Origin: Collinsella aerofaciens | GTDB taxonomy: Bacteria; Actinomycetota; Coriobacteriia; Coriobacteriales; Coriobacteriaceae | Reading direction: 5' to 3' | DNA length: 64,000 nucleotides | NCBI RefSeq assembly: GCF_028209625.1 | Contig: NZ_JAQLDU010000011.1 | Coordinates: 1 to 64,000 of the forward strand | Shown: one piece after another, positions 54,807 to 63,143 of the stretch | Numbering within the stretch: position 1 is the stretch's first letter | Layout: the number at the start of each line of letters is the position of its first letter | Notes under the pieces: model-generated | Told to the model about the DNA's origin: nothing | The model's database searches: none | The model's input: the letters and a program-made list of their open reading frames with translations, nothing else | Made by a program: the position numbers and the translations under genes

Positions 54807-54829
54807 CCGGGCGCAATGGGACGAAACAA

Positions 54830-54869
54830 AGCGGGGTCGCTGGCAACATCGCCAGCGGCCCCGCTTTTT
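54830..54869 (+). terminator. Terminator after the DUF3516 helicase gene
   Basis: AGCGGGGTCGCTGGC at 54830-54844 pairs with GCCAGCGGCCCCGCT, loop AACATC, followed by TTTT (plus strand). A 15-bp stem with one mismatch. Because the DUF2130 gene converges from the right, it may also serve the minus strand. Confidence 0.93.
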
Positions 54870-54886
54870 GCGCGATACGCTATCCC

Positions 54887-56644
54887 CTACTCGGCATCCT
54901 CGACCTCATACGAATCCGCCTCGGCTGGCTCATCGTTCGTCTCTGTCGCGGCCCCGCGCGCCTCGTCAAACGCTGCTTTCATGGTCTTGTTGCCCCACGT
55001 GAGCTTGCGAATGGTAAGATCGTCGGCTTTCTTGTTGGCAAGGCGCAGATTGTTCTCGGAGGACAGCAACGCCTCCTTGGTTTTCTGCAGATGGCTAATC
55101 GTCTTGTCGATCTCATCGATTGCCGTTTGGAACTTGCGGCTCGCGATCTCGTAGTTGCGGCCGAAATCGTTCTTGAACTTCTCCATCTTGGCTTCGAAGT
55201 TCGTGACATCGATATTCTGCTGCTTGTACTCCGCCAGCTCCTGCTTATAGCGAAGCGAACCCATGGCGGCATTGCGTAGCAGCGTAATGATGGGAATGAA
55301 GAACTGCGGGCGGATCACATACATCTTCTCGTAGCGATAGCTCACGTCCACGATTCCCGCGTTGTAAAGCTCGCTCTCGGGCTCGAGCAGCGTGCAGAGC
55401 ACCGCGTACTCACAGCCTTTCTGGCGACGATCGTGATCGAGTTTCTTAAAGAAGTCCTCGTTTTTATGCTTGGTCGCGGTCTCGTCGTTCTCGTTTTTCA
55501 TCTCGAACATAATCGAAATGACCTCGTTGCCGCTCGCGTCGCGCTCACGGAAAATGAAGTCTCCCTTGGTGCCCTCGGATGCATCGTTATCTTTCTCGAA
55601 GTACGCATTGGGAAACGCCGTCATGCGCAGACGGTTAAACTCGGTCTCGCAGTGCTGCTCGAGCGACTCGCCCACCATCTTGGTGGACAGGCGAACCTTC
55701 ATGTCCTTAAGGCGCTCAATCTCTTCATCCTTGTAGCGAATCAGGTCATCGCTCGCGCGCTTGGCCTGCGCAAGCTCGAGCTCGTGTGCCGCCTTGGCTT
55801 GCTCCTCGCGAGAATCGCGCACCGCCAGCTCGCTCGTCAGTTTGGCACGTGCCTCATCGCGCTCTCGCTCCGCCGCGGCGACCGCCTCTGACAGGTTCAT
55901 TTTTGCCATCAGTTCCTGCTCGCGCAGCTGGGCACGCAGGCCCTCGGCCTCTTGCTCGGACTGAGCCTTTGCGGCGGAAAACTTCTCTTGCACCTTCGCG
56001 CGATAGTCAGTAAGCGCGCGCTCGGCCTCGCTGCGAGCGGCATCGAGCTCACGCTGCGACTCTGCCGCGGCAGCGGCAAGCGCCATCTCCTGGGCCTTGT
56101 CCGCCGCGGCGATCCTGGCCTGCAGCTCGGCAATCTGAGCGTCGCGCGCGGACAGGTCGTTTTGAGCAGCATTGCGTGCCGCCGCCTCGGCAAGCCTGGC
56201 TTCATCATCTTTGCGCTCCAACTGCGCACGTAAATTGTCGATCTCGCGCTGAAGCTCGGCATTCTCCTTTTGAGCATCGGAACGAGCCTCAACCGCCGCG
56301 CGCTGACTTGCACTCTCGCGCTCTGCGGCAGCGCCTTCGAGCTTGGCGCGCAGCTCGGCAAGCTCAGCGTCGCGCTTGGCAACCTCTTGTGCCAGCTGCT
56401 GAGCTGCAGCGTTCTTCTGCTCGACAAGCTGAGCGTCGCGCTGAGACTCTGCCTTTTGCAAAGCAGCCGTCGAGCGCGAGCGCTCAAGCTCCAGTGCCTG
56501 CTCGCCCTCGCGCTGGACCGCCTTCACGCGCTCATCCAGGTCGCGCGAGAACTCGGCATCGCGCACCTGCTTGACGATATCCGCATAGCCGGACGCATCG
56601 ACCTTAAAAACTTCGCCACAATGCGGGCACTTGATCTCGTTCAT
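54887..56644 (-). CDS. DUF2130 domain protein with long coiled coil
   Basis: A 585-residue protein. The N-terminus has a small zinc-knuckle pair, [10 protein letters not shown], then a very long Ala/Glu/Arg-rich coiled coil (about 30-310), and the DUF2130 domain (about 330-520) with [41 protein letters not shown] and [18 protein letters not shown]. The pattern E...D...ExK suggests a PD-(D/E)XK-like nuclease core, as proposed for the family; no function is established. ATG 56644 opens a single gene; the promoter region holds a strong palindrome further upstream. Confidence 0.88.
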   Translation of the reverse strand: MNEIKCPHCGEVFKVDASGYADIVKQVRDAEFSRDLDERVKAVQREGEQALELERSRSTAALQKAESQRDAQLVEQKNAAAQQLAQEVAKRDAELAELRAKLEGAAAERESASQRAAVEARSDAQKENAELQREIDNLRAQLERKDDEARLAEAAARNAAQNDLSARDAQIAELQARIAAADKAQEMALAAAAAESQRELDAARSEAERALTDYRAKVQEKFSAAKAQSEQEAEGLRAQLREQELMAKMNLSEAVAAAERERDEARAKLTSELAVRDSREEQAKAAHELELAQAKRASDDLIRYKDEEIERLKDMKVRLSTKMVGESLEQHCETEFNRLRMTAFPNAYFEKDNDASEGTKGDFIFRERDASGNEVISIMFEMKNENDETATKHKNEDFFKKLDHDRRQKGCEYAVLCTLLEPESELYNAGIVDVSYRYEKMYVIRPQFFIPIITLLRNAAMGSLRYKQELAEYKQQNIDVTNFEAKMEKFKNDFGRNYEIASRKFQTAIDEIDKTISHLQKTKEALLSSENNLRLANKKADDLTIRKLTWGNKTMKAAFDEARGAATETNDEPAEADSYEVEDAE

Positions 56645-56702
56645 AGCAGCTCCTCGATGGACGCAAATTTCAACCGCCTACACTCTACCGCGCCGCACGG
56701 AC

Positions 56703-56734
56703 AAAAAAGACGCCGCCGCCATAATGGCAACGGC
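56703..56734 (-). terminator. Terminator after the phosphoesterase gene
   Basis: GCCGCCGCCATAATGGCAACGGC at 56712-56734 is an imperfect hairpin centred on CCATAATGG; read on the minus strand it is followed by TCTTTTTT (56708-56703). It lies past the 56.7-kb palindrome and ends the phosphoesterase transcript before the DUF2130 gene. Confidence 0.7.
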
Positions 56735-56784
56735 GCCAGAGCCACCACAAAGGTGCCTGTCCCCTTTGTGGTGGCTCTGGCGCC
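56732..56784. repeat. Perfect palindrome with 22-bp arms
   Basis: The left arm starts GGCGCCAGAGCCACCACAAA and the right arm is its exact complement, 22 bp each, with a 9-base loop TGCCTGTCC. It abuts the stop codon of the phosphoesterase gene. It will form a very stable hairpin in RNA. The inner text AGGTGCCTGTCCCCTT looks like a dispersed intergenic repeat. Confidence 0.9.
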
Positions 56785-57330
56785 CTATAACCCAAAGAAG
56801 CTAAGAATCTGATCGCGGCTTACGGGCTTGTACTCGTTGGCATCGAGACCGACATCGTAGCGAAAGATAGGGCGTTCGCGATCGCGGTTGCGCACGTTGG
56901 TGCGGTCTCCCCTGCTGTGGATATGCCCGTGCAGCATGATGGCGCCACGCGCCTTGCCATTCCAGCTGAGCATGGGGTAATGGCTCAACACCAGGCGATG
57001 GCCCTTGGCATAGCCGGGAGCAATCTCCAGGTAATCGCGCACGTCTTCCCAAATCTGCGGTACGTCGGGATCTTCCCAGTCGCCGTCATGGTTACCACGG
57101 ATGAGCGTCACGTTCTGGCATTCGATACGCTCGCGCAGGCGCACCGCCTCCGCCAGGGGCAAACGATAGGTAAAGTCACCCAAAATATAGAGACGGTCGT
57201 CCGTCGCCACGCACTCATTGATGGCATCGATGACCTTGCGGTTCATCTCCTCGACCGAATCAAACGGCCGATCCATATCGTGCAAGATATTCGTATCGCC
57301 CAGGTGCAGGTCGGCGGTAAACCACATCAT
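56785..57330 (-). CDS. Calcineurin-like metallophosphoesterase
   Basis: A 181-residue phosphoesterase with all the metal-binding motifs in order: FTADLHLGD (5-12), ILGDFTY, IRGNHDGDW, LSHYPML and LHGHIHSRG. It should hold two metal ions and cleave a phosphomonoester or phosphodiester; the short YfcE-like form gives no substrate. ATG 57330 (MMWFTADLH) is preferred over 57345 because TGAGGAT lies at a proper distance. Its stop directly abuts the perfect palindrome. It follows the HIRAN operon on the same strand. Confidence 0.88.
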   Translation of the reverse strand: MMWFTADLHLGDTNILHDMDRPFDSVEEMNRKVIDAINECVATDDRLYILGDFTYRLPLAEAVRLRERIECQNVTLIRGNHDGDWEDPDVPQIWEDVRDYLEIAPGYAKGHRLVLSHYPMLSWNGKARGAIMLHGHIHSRGDRTNVRNRDRERPIFRYDVGLDANEYKPVSRDQILSFFGL

Positions 57331-57396
57331 CGTCTGTATCCTCATTTCGCAACGTGTCTAACACGTGCCTAGTATACAGACGCTTTGGCGCGTCGG

Positions 57397-57576
57397 TTAG
57401 CCAAAGAGCCCGACGAACGGACCTCGGCGGCGTTTGTCTTTCTTTTTCGACGCATCACCCTGGGCGTTCTTGTCCTGCCGCTTCTTCCGGTCCTGCTCCA
57501 ACTCATCGTCATCGAGCAGCATATCCCACTCAAACGGATCGTCTGTCAGATCGAACAGGTCGTCGTCATCAACCAT
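57397..57576 (-). CDS. Small acidic/basic protein next to the HIRAN gene
   Basis: A 59-residue protein with a strongly acidic first half (MVDDDDLFDLTDDPFEWD) and a strongly basic second half (KKKDKRRRGPF), ending in VGLFG. I do not recognise it. ATG 57576 follows GGAGGCGGTC and lies 18 bp after the HIRAN stop, so the two are probably one operon. The split charge suggests a nucleic-acid or partner-binding role, but that is a guess. Confidence 0.55.
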   Translation of the reverse strand: MVDDDDLFDLTDDPFEWDMLLDDDELEQDRKKRQDKNAQGDASKKKDKRRRGPFVGLFG

Positions 57577-57594
57577 GACCGCCTCCATTGCCGA

Positions 57595-57921
57595 CTAGCG
57601 GGCATCCACCACATAGAGTCCAACGCGCACCTGATGCCACGGGCTGCGCTCGGGAGCAACCTGCTGCACACGGGCTTCAAATACGTCCCCATGCCCGTAA
57701 TACATCATCAAGGACAGCGGGCCAACCTCGTCTCCCGGAACATAGCCAAGCTTGGTCTTGCCATAATAGATCGCAACCGCCTCGGGGTCGTGAGGATTAT
57801 CACGTTCGGCACGCAGCGTCAGTTTATCGCCCGCTTTAAGATCGCCTAGGACCAAAGCGCCGTCGGCATATTGAAATCCTGCAATGTGAAATGACAGAAG
57901 AACACGTGAAGGCTCGTACAT
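57595..57921 (-). CDS. HIRAN-domain protein
   Basis: A 108-residue protein consisting almost entirely of a HIRAN domain: FHIAGFQYADG near the start, LKAGDKLTLRAERDNPHDPEAVAIYYG in the centre (residues 28-54) and KLGYVPGDEVGPLS. HIRAN domains bind single-stranded DNA ends or damaged DNA and are usually part of larger helicases or nucleases; here it stands alone. A small hairpin GCCGG/CCGGC lies upstream, between it and the aldehyde dehydrogenase stop. It is followed by a tiny acidic/basic protein. Confidence 0.85.
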   Translation of the reverse strand: MYEPSRVLLSFHIAGFQYADGALVLGDLKAGDKLTLRAERDNPHDPEAVAIYYGKTKLGYVPGDEVGPLSLMMYYGHGDVFEARVQQVAPERSPWHQVRVGLYVVDAR

Positions 57922-58044
57922 AGCAACTCCCCTAACGGCCGGATAAACCGGCGTTTAACCTTACAGAGAAGTCTACGAACTCGCGCGGACACAAATTCGC
58001 CCCACCCGTGCCTTTTCGACCGTTTGTCGCTACACCATCTGATT

Positions 58045-59424
58045 CTAATGCACAAACATGCGCACGAACTTGTGCTTCCAGCTTGCGTAAGGAGCGTAGC
58101 GGAATGGCACGTCCAACCACGTTGCCTTGTTCACGATGCTCTTCTTGTGGCTAAACGTATCGAAGCTCTCGCGTCCATGGTACTGCCCCATACCGCTCGC
58201 TCCCATGCCGCCAAAGCCCATATGACTCGTAGCCAAATGCATAATGGTGTCATTAACACAGCCGCCGCCAAAGGGCACGTAGCGCACAAAGCGCTGCTGA
58301 GCCGCGCGATCCTGGCTAAAGATATACAGGGCCAGCGGCGTCGGACGATCCGTAATAAACGCTTCGGCCTCGTCTAAGCTCTCAAACGTCAGCACCGGTA
58401 AGATGGGGCCGAAAATCTCCTCCTGCATCACGGCGTCATCGGGGGCCACGCCGTCTAGGATCGTCGGCTCAATCTTGAGCGACGACTCGCGCGCCGTGCC
58501 TCCCAGCACAACCTTATCGGAGTCGATCAGCCCGCGCACGCGCACGAAATGCTTGGCGTTGACGATATGTCCGTAGTCCTCGTTATCGAGCGAATGCTCG
58601 CCAAACATACGGCGGACCTCCTCCTTGATGAGGCCCAGCAGCTCGTCGTGCACGCTCGTATCGACCAGCAGGTAGTCGGGCGCCACGCAGGTCTGCCCCA
58701 CGTTGAGCCATTTACCAAAGGCGATACGCCGTGCCGCAACCTTCAAGTTTGCCGTCGCATCCACGATGCAGGGACTCTTTCCGCCCAGCTCAAGCGTCAC
58801 GGGCGTAAGGTTTTTACTTGCGCGCTCCATGACGAGCTTGCCGACCGGAACGCTACCGGTAAAGAAGATCTTGTCCCAGCACTCATCGAGTAGCGCTTCG
58901 TTTTCGGCCCGCCCGCCCTCGACAACCGTCACCAGGCGCGGATCAAATGCCTCTTCGCAGATTTGCTTGAGCACCGCGCTCGATGCAGGAGCATAGGCGC
59001 TCGGCTTGATGACCACAGTATTGCCCGCGGCAAGGGCGCCGGCGAGTGGCTCGAGCGTCAACAAAAACGGATAGTTCCATGGAGCCATGATGAGCGTGAC
59101 GCCATAGGGCACGGCTTGCGTTTTGCACACACTCACGGCGTTGGCAAGGTCACACGGACGCAGGCGCGAACGACTCCATCGAGCCACATGCGCGATCTGA
59201 TGACGAATCTCGGAAAGCGAGGTGCCAATTTCGCACATATAGGCCTCGTCATGCGACTTTCCCAAATCGGTCTTGAGCGCATGGGCAATATCGGCCTCGT
59301 GGGCCCGTACCGCATCGCGTAAACTCACGAGCGCACGACGTCGAGCATCGACATCAAACGTGGCGTGCGTCTTAAAGTAGGCGCGCTGATCGCCGACGAT
59401 GCGCGCAATTTCCTCGGTGTTCAT
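58045..59424 (-). CDS. Aldehyde dehydrogenase
   Basis: A 459-residue NAD(P)-dependent aldehyde dehydrogenase of the short class 3/coniferyl aldehyde type. The catalytic cysteine is in NVGQTCVAPDYL, the general-base glutamate in LELGGKSPCIV, and the cofactor region is GSVPVGKLVM. C-terminal HMGFGGMGASGMGQYHG is typical. It oxidises aldehydes to acids, or runs the reverse with a CoA-independent mechanism. It lies 9 bp after an iron alcohol dehydrogenase, so together they could interconvert an alcohol and an acid through an aldehyde. ATG 59424 is well placed; no membrane segment. Confidence 0.92.
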   Translation of the reverse strand: MNTEEIARIVGDQRAYFKTHATFDVDARRRALVSLRDAVRAHEADIAHALKTDLGKSHDEAYMCEIGTSLSEIRHQIAHVARWSRSRLRPCDLANAVSVCKTQAVPYGVTLIMAPWNYPFLLTLEPLAGALAAGNTVVIKPSAYAPASSAVLKQICEEAFDPRLVTVVEGGRAENEALLDECWDKIFFTGSVPVGKLVMERASKNLTPVTLELGGKSPCIVDATANLKVAARRIAFGKWLNVGQTCVAPDYLLVDTSVHDELLGLIKEEVRRMFGEHSLDNEDYGHIVNAKHFVRVRGLIDSDKVVLGGTARESSLKIEPTILDGVAPDDAVMQEEIFGPILPVLTFESLDEAEAFITDRPTPLALYIFSQDRAAQQRFVRYVPFGGGCVNDTIMHLATSHMGFGGMGASGMGQYHGRESFDTFSHKKSIVNKATWLDVPFRYAPYASWKHKFVRMFVH

Positions 59425-59433
59425 GGCGCCCTC

Positions 59434-60654
59434 CTAGTTCTCGTCCTCAAGCATACCACCCGCGACGACCTCGTACATACGCTCGAGCTCCAAGCGGTCC
59501 ATTAAAAGCGGAACGGGGTACAGCGGATTAGCCCCGGCATCGGCGTGCGTTGCCATTTCGGGAATGTCGGAGCGGCGAATGCCTGTCACATATTTGGGGA
59601 TACCCAGGGCAACGTTCATGCGGTCGACCCAATCGATAAAGGCCTCGGCCGCAAGACCGTCCTGCGCGGTAGCCGGCGCAATGCCCGCCATGCGAGCAAG
59701 ATCGGCGAGCTTGGGGGCGGCGGCGTCACCATAAGCGCGAAGCATGTGCGGCAGGATGATCGCGTTGGCCAAGCCGTGCGGAATCCCGTATCGTCCGCCC
59801 AGGCTGTGTGCAATGGCATGCACGTAGCCCACGTATGAGCGCGTAAAGGCAACACCCGCTTTATACGCCGCCGAAAGCATATTGCGGCGCGCACGCATGT
59901 TGTCGCCATGCTCATAGGCCTCGAGCAAATTATCGCGGATGAGTTGCACCGCCTGACGCGCCATCTTGCGCGTATAGGGCGTGGTGCTGCGCCCGATAAA
60001 GGCCTCGACGGCATGCGTCAGAGCATCCATGCCCGTCTGCCCCGTAATGGAGGCGGGCAGGCCGCGCGTAAACTCGGGGTCGTGCACCGCAAAGCGCGGG
60101 ATAAGCACAAAGTCGTTAATGGGGTACTTGTAGTGCGACTCGTCATCGGTAATGACCGCTGCGAGCGTGACCTCGCTACCCGTACCTGCCGTGGTGGGAA
60201 CGGCGATGAGCAGCGGCAGGCGACGATGAACGCGCAGCAGGCCGCGCATCTTGTTGATGGGCTTGTATGGCTGCGCAATGCGCGCCCCCACACCCTTGGC
60301 GCAGTCCATGGCCGAACCGCCACCAAAGCCGATAATGGCCTGGCAGGCGCTCGCGCGATACAGGGACGCCGCTTCCTCCACGTTTGAGACCGTGGGGTTC
60401 GCACGTGTTTCGGCATAGACCGCAACGCCAATTCCCTTGGACGCGAGCGCTGTCTCGAGCGGTGCCGTGAGCCCCAGACGGGCAATGCCGGGATCCGTCA
60501 CGATAAGGACCTTCTGGATCGAGCGCTTTTGAAGCACCGCGGGCACATCCTCGGCATGCTCTAAAATGCGCGGCTCGGTATAGGGCAGGATTGGCAATGC
60601 AATGCGAAAAACCGTCTGATATGTTCGACACCAGGCACGACGGGCTAGATGCAT
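59434..60654 (-). CDS. Iron-containing alcohol dehydrogenase
   Basis: A 406-residue group III alcohol dehydrogenase. The NAD-binding motif is GGGSAMDCAKGVG (about 100-112); iron ligands are expected in DALTHAVEAFIG and AHSLGGRYGIPHG, with the usual aspartate and three histidines. The N-terminal MHLARRAWCRTYQ is a common start for this subgroup. ATG 60654 has AAGGAG upstream; the longer frame to 60735 is not supported. It reduces an aldehyde or oxidises an alcohol; partner of the aldehyde dehydrogenase 10 bp downstream. The promoter region holds a TGTTGA/TCAACA palindrome. Confidence 0.92.
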   Translation of the reverse strand: MHLARRAWCRTYQTVFRIALPILPYTEPRILEHAEDVPAVLQKRSIQKVLIVTDPGIARLGLTAPLETALASKGIGVAVYAETRANPTVSNVEEAASLYRASACQAIIGFGGGSAMDCAKGVGARIAQPYKPINKMRGLLRVHRRLPLLIAVPTTAGTGSEVTLAAVITDDESHYKYPINDFVLIPRFAVHDPEFTRGLPASITGQTGMDALTHAVEAFIGRSTTPYTRKMARQAVQLIRDNLLEAYEHGDNMRARRNMLSAAYKAGVAFTRSYVGYVHAIAHSLGGRYGIPHGLANAIILPHMLRAYGDAAAPKLADLARMAGIAPATAQDGLAAEAFIDWVDRMNVALGIPKYVTGIRRSDIPEMATHADAGANPLYPVPLLMDRLELERMYEVVAGGMLEDEN

Positions 60655-60672
60655 AAAGGAAACTCCTTCATT

Positions 60673-60706
60673 TGTTGATAGGTCAACATTTGCTCGACCG
60701 ATTGTA
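60673..60706 (-). promoter_or_regulatory. Candidate -10 box and operator for the alcohol/aldehyde dehydrogenase operon
   Basis: TGTTGA at 60673-60678 and TCAACA at 60683-60688 form a 16-bp palindrome. On the minus strand TACAAT (60706-60701) could be a -10 box, placing the palindrome at the transcription start, a typical repressor position. No convincing -35 hexamer accompanies it. Confidence 0.4.
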
Positions 60707-60775
60707 CTCATCGGAGGTCGCACGAGGTCTAGCAATCGTTAATCAATCAACATCTTCACATGCCCAAAATTGTTT

Positions 60776-60876
60776 TATTAAAAATCATTCCTAATAGGCT
60801 TCACATTCGGTCGCATTTATGGATAATAGAACTCGTCAAGACGCACGTCCGGAGAGGGCCCTTACGGGACCGGACG
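60776..60876 (+). promoter_or_regulatory. Upstream region of rubrerythrin with inverted repeat and leader hairpin
   Basis: TATTA at 60776-60780 and TAATA at 60792-60796 form an AT-rich inverted repeat, weakly like a peroxide-sensor (PerR/Fur) site. Further on, CGTCCGG at 60846-60852 pairs with CCGGACG at 60870-60876, a hairpin in the likely leader RNA. Both regulatory readings are tentative. Confidence 0.35.
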
Positions 60877-60911
60877 AGCGCGCCATCGCCATCGATCGAA
60901 AGGATCGAATT

Positions 60912-61472
60912 ATGAAGTTTGTTTGCCCCGTTTGCGGTTATGTGGAAGAGTTCGACGGCGACCAGCTGCCCGAGGATTTCAAGTGCCCCCAGTGCGGCGT
61001 TCCCGGCTCTCGCTTCCTGAAGCAGGAGGAGGGTCAGCTCGAGTGGGCTGCCGAGCACGTCGTGGGCGTCGCCAAGATGGAGGGCGTCTCCGAGGACATC
61101 GTTGCTGACCTGCGTGCCAACTTTGAGGGCGAGTGCTCTGAGGTCGGTATGTACCTGGCCATGGCTCGCGTCGCTCATCGCGAGGGCTATCCCGAGATCG
61201 GCCTGTACTGGGAGAAGGCTGCCCACGAGGAGGCCGAGCACGCCGCCAAGTTCGCCGAGCTCCTGGGCGAGGTCGTGACCGACTCCACCAAGAAGAACCT
61301 CGAGATGCGCGTTGAGGCCGAGAACGGCGCCACCGCCGGCAAGACCGATCTCGCCAAGCGCGCCAAGGCCGCTGGTCTCGATGCCATCCACGACACCGTG
61401 CACGAGATGGCTCGCGACGAGGCTCGCCACGGCAAGGCTTTCGCCGGCCTGCTGAAGCGCTACTTTGGCTAA
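60912..61472 (+). CDS. rbr: Rubrerythrin with N-terminal rubredoxin domain
   Basis: A 186-residue oxidative-stress protein. Rubredoxin-like iron site first (residues 1-35: CPVCGYVE and CPQCGVPG), then a ferritin-like diiron domain (about 45-186) with [30 protein letters not shown] and [13 protein letters not shown]. This is the reverse order of classical rubrerythrins, the form found in clostridial reverse rubrerythrins, which reduce hydrogen peroxide with NADH through a separate reductase. It protects anaerobes from oxygen. ATG 60912 has AAAGGATCG upstream. The codon usage is strongly biased to abundant-gene codons, suggesting high expression. Confidence 0.93.
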   Translation: MKFVCPVCGYVEEFDGDQLPEDFKCPQCGVPGSRFLKQEEGQLEWAAEHVVGVAKMEGVSEDIVADLRANFEGECSEVGMYLAMARVAHREGYPEIGLYWEKAAHEEAEHAAKFAELLGEVVTDSTKKNLEMRVEAENGATAGKTDLAKRAKAAGLDAIHDTVHEMARDEARHGKAFAGLLKRYFG

Positions 61473-61506
61473 GCCAACCGCTTGAGACATAACCTCTAGC
61501 TCGATG

Positions 61507-61539
61507 AGGCCCGGACCGTATTGGTTCGGGCCTTTTTGT
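61507..61539 (+). terminator. Terminator of rubrerythrin
   Basis: AGGCCCGGACC pairs with GGTTCGGGCCT (one mismatch), loop GTATT, followed by TTTTG. It begins 35 bp after the stop. Confidence 0.93.
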
Positions 61540-61604
61540 GTCTCGCGGACTCGTTAACGCCCTGAAATAGAGCTATCTTCGGCATCGGTCTCTCGTCAAA
61601 AACT

Positions 61605-61723
61605 AAGTGAGTAGACTTTTTGGAACTTGCCGAGCAGACCATCCGTATTGCTTTATAAAGTCGCAGGTAAATGACTTGTTTCAAAACGGCCTGGTCGCCA
61701 AAGTGCCAAAAGCCTACTCACTT
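61605..61723. repeat. Element with terminal inverted repeats, copy 2 (MITE-like)
   Basis: 119 bp, left end AAGTGAGTAGACTTTTT, right end AAAAGCCTACTCACTT (one change). The interior shares CTGGTCGCCAAAGTGC with copy 3. Its right end supplies the last residues and the TAG stop of the minus-strand gene at 61714. Confidence 0.88.
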
Positions 61724-62841
61724 AGAACCGAAGCCGTCCACGATCGAGCTGCTTTGTGTCTAACGGGCATCTTTCCGTCAATTACTCCCAATTTTGTCCA
61801 GTCAACGAATAGTTCAGACCGGAGTAATGTCTCAGCCCTTTGCTCATCTGAGCTTTTATCACGATAATCAGCATCGAGCATCCTGCATACGGCCTTAACG
61901 ATCGCGCGGAATCTATCCTCATCGGATATCTGTCTGTGTGTCAGGAGAAGTACATCGTAGCCCATGGCCTGAAGGGCCGTCATGCGGTCAGCGTCACGCA
62001 AGCCATCCCCTGCGCGTCCGTGCGAGGCCTTTCCCTGACATTCAATGGCCACCTGTCGCCTGCCGTCCAGCGAAGAAAGAAGTAGGTCGATATATACACG
62101 GGACTTTCCCACAATCGCTCGAGCACTTGTGCTTAGCATCACTTCAACATTGAGCTCTATGCCGCAAAAACCTTCTCCTCCCAGGGATCGCGGCAGTGCA
62201 AGTAGCAAATACGCCTCGACCTCAAAAGGCGACGCGGCGCCCAATGGAACGAGTTGCGATACCGCTATAAATCTATTGCCGTAACGCATCCCGCAAACAT
62301 CTGAACAAAAACGGTCAAGGTCTCCGCCCAAAACCAAAGCGTCTCGACGCCATAAATTTGAGGCGGTGCCGTCCTCGGACGGGCAGCGCACCCAACCGAA
62401 CGTTGTCGAAATCGCGCCCGAATCAATTGCACGCGAAAGCTCCGCCTCAAGTGCCGCCGGCAGGGCACACACCGCAAACAAGCCACACATCTCCGCCAAT
62501 ACCAAAAGAAGCTGAAGATCCGTCAGATGCCGCAACATGATGAATGCCGTCAGTAGAGGAGACGTAATCAAAACCCCATGCTCCGTTTCCAGCACGGATT
62601 CCCTGGGAAGCTCACCAAGAAACAGCCGCTGCCTAATGCTGGCAGGACAAGTCCGTTTGTTTCTCGTCCGAACCAATGTATACAACGGAAAAACGAGCGC
62701 GACCGCAGCCGTCGGGTTGCGGGCGAGATCATATCGCTGCCGGTCTTCTTCCGGTCGTGGAAGCGGCGGACACAAAGCGCGGACTTGAGGAGGCAAACGC
62801 CAGTACCTAAAAGCTGATATGTCACAAAGTAGATCCTTCAT
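61714..62841 (-). CDS. Unknown protein with PD-(D/E)XK-nuclease-like C-terminus
   Basis: A 375-residue protein I cannot name. The N-terminus (LLCDISAFRYWRLPPQVRAL) is followed by a helical central part (about 90-140). The last third has the pattern of a PD-(D/E)XK nuclease: a glutamate in SPFEVEAYL (about 207-211), an aspartate in VYIDLLLS (about 252), then the ExQ signature as IECQGKASHG (about 267), and a downstream DADRMTALQAMGYDVL helix-strand. Such nuclease-like domains occur in restriction, DUF559-type and toxin proteins. The final residues LSE and the stop codon come from the repeat element. ATG 62841 has no clear ribosome site; GTG 62847 is an alternative. Confidence 0.6.
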   Translation of the reverse strand: MKDLLCDISAFRYWRLPPQVRALCPPLPRPEEDRQRYDLARNPTAAVALVFPLYTLVRTRNKRTCPASIRQRLFLGELPRESVLETEHGVLITSPLLTAFIMLRHLTDLQLLLVLAEMCGLFAVCALPAALEAELSRAIDSGAISTTFGWVRCPSEDGTASNLWRRDALVLGGDLDRFCSDVCGMRYGNRFIAVSQLVPLGAASPFEVEAYLLLALPRSLGGEGFCGIELNVEVMLSTSARAIVGKSRVYIDLLLSSLDGRRQVAIECQGKASHGRAGDGLRDADRMTALQAMGYDVLLLTHRQISDEDRFRAIVKAVCRMLDADYRDKSSDEQRAETLLRSELFVDWTKLGVIDGKMPVRHKAARSWTASVLSE

Positions 62842-62924
62842 AGGCACAGGAAAACACGAATTTCAACCCAGTCAGTCACGCATTGGCGCGAACGCACCAA
62901 AAATGGCGCCGAACGGACTGCCAA

Positions 62925-62990
62925 GTTTTCAACAGCCCTCCCCAACTGGCCAAAAGCTTGCCGAGAGCTGGACGAAGCCCTGTTGAAAAC
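62925..62990. repeat. Inverted repeat between nuclease-like gene and MocR gene
   Basis: GTTTTCAACAG at 62925-62935 and CTGTTGAAAAC at 62980-62990 form an 11-bp inverted repeat with a 44-base loop, followed on the plus strand by CCCCATTTTTTT. The loop holds smaller pairs. It may be a terminator or another dispersed element. The rest of the gap 62848-63137 holds this and repeat copy 3, with no gene. Confidence 0.55.
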
Positions 62991-63024
62991 CCCATTTTTT
63001 TCTCATGCAGGAGCTTTGCGCGGC

Positions 63025-63143
63025 AAGTGAGTAGACTTTTTTGAACATCCCGAGCAGGCCGGTCATCCTGCTTTTCAAAACCGCAGGTAGATAGCTTGTT
63101 ACAAAACTGTCTGGTCGCCAAAGTGCTAAAAGTCTACTCACTT
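63025..63143. repeat. Element with terminal inverted repeats, copy 3 (MITE-like)
   Basis: 119 bp, left end AAGTGAGTAGACTTTTTT, right end AAAAGTCTACTCACTT. Most similar to copy 2. Its right end provides the final lysine codon and TGA stop (AAG TGA on the minus strand) of the MocR-type gene at 63138. Confidence 0.88.
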
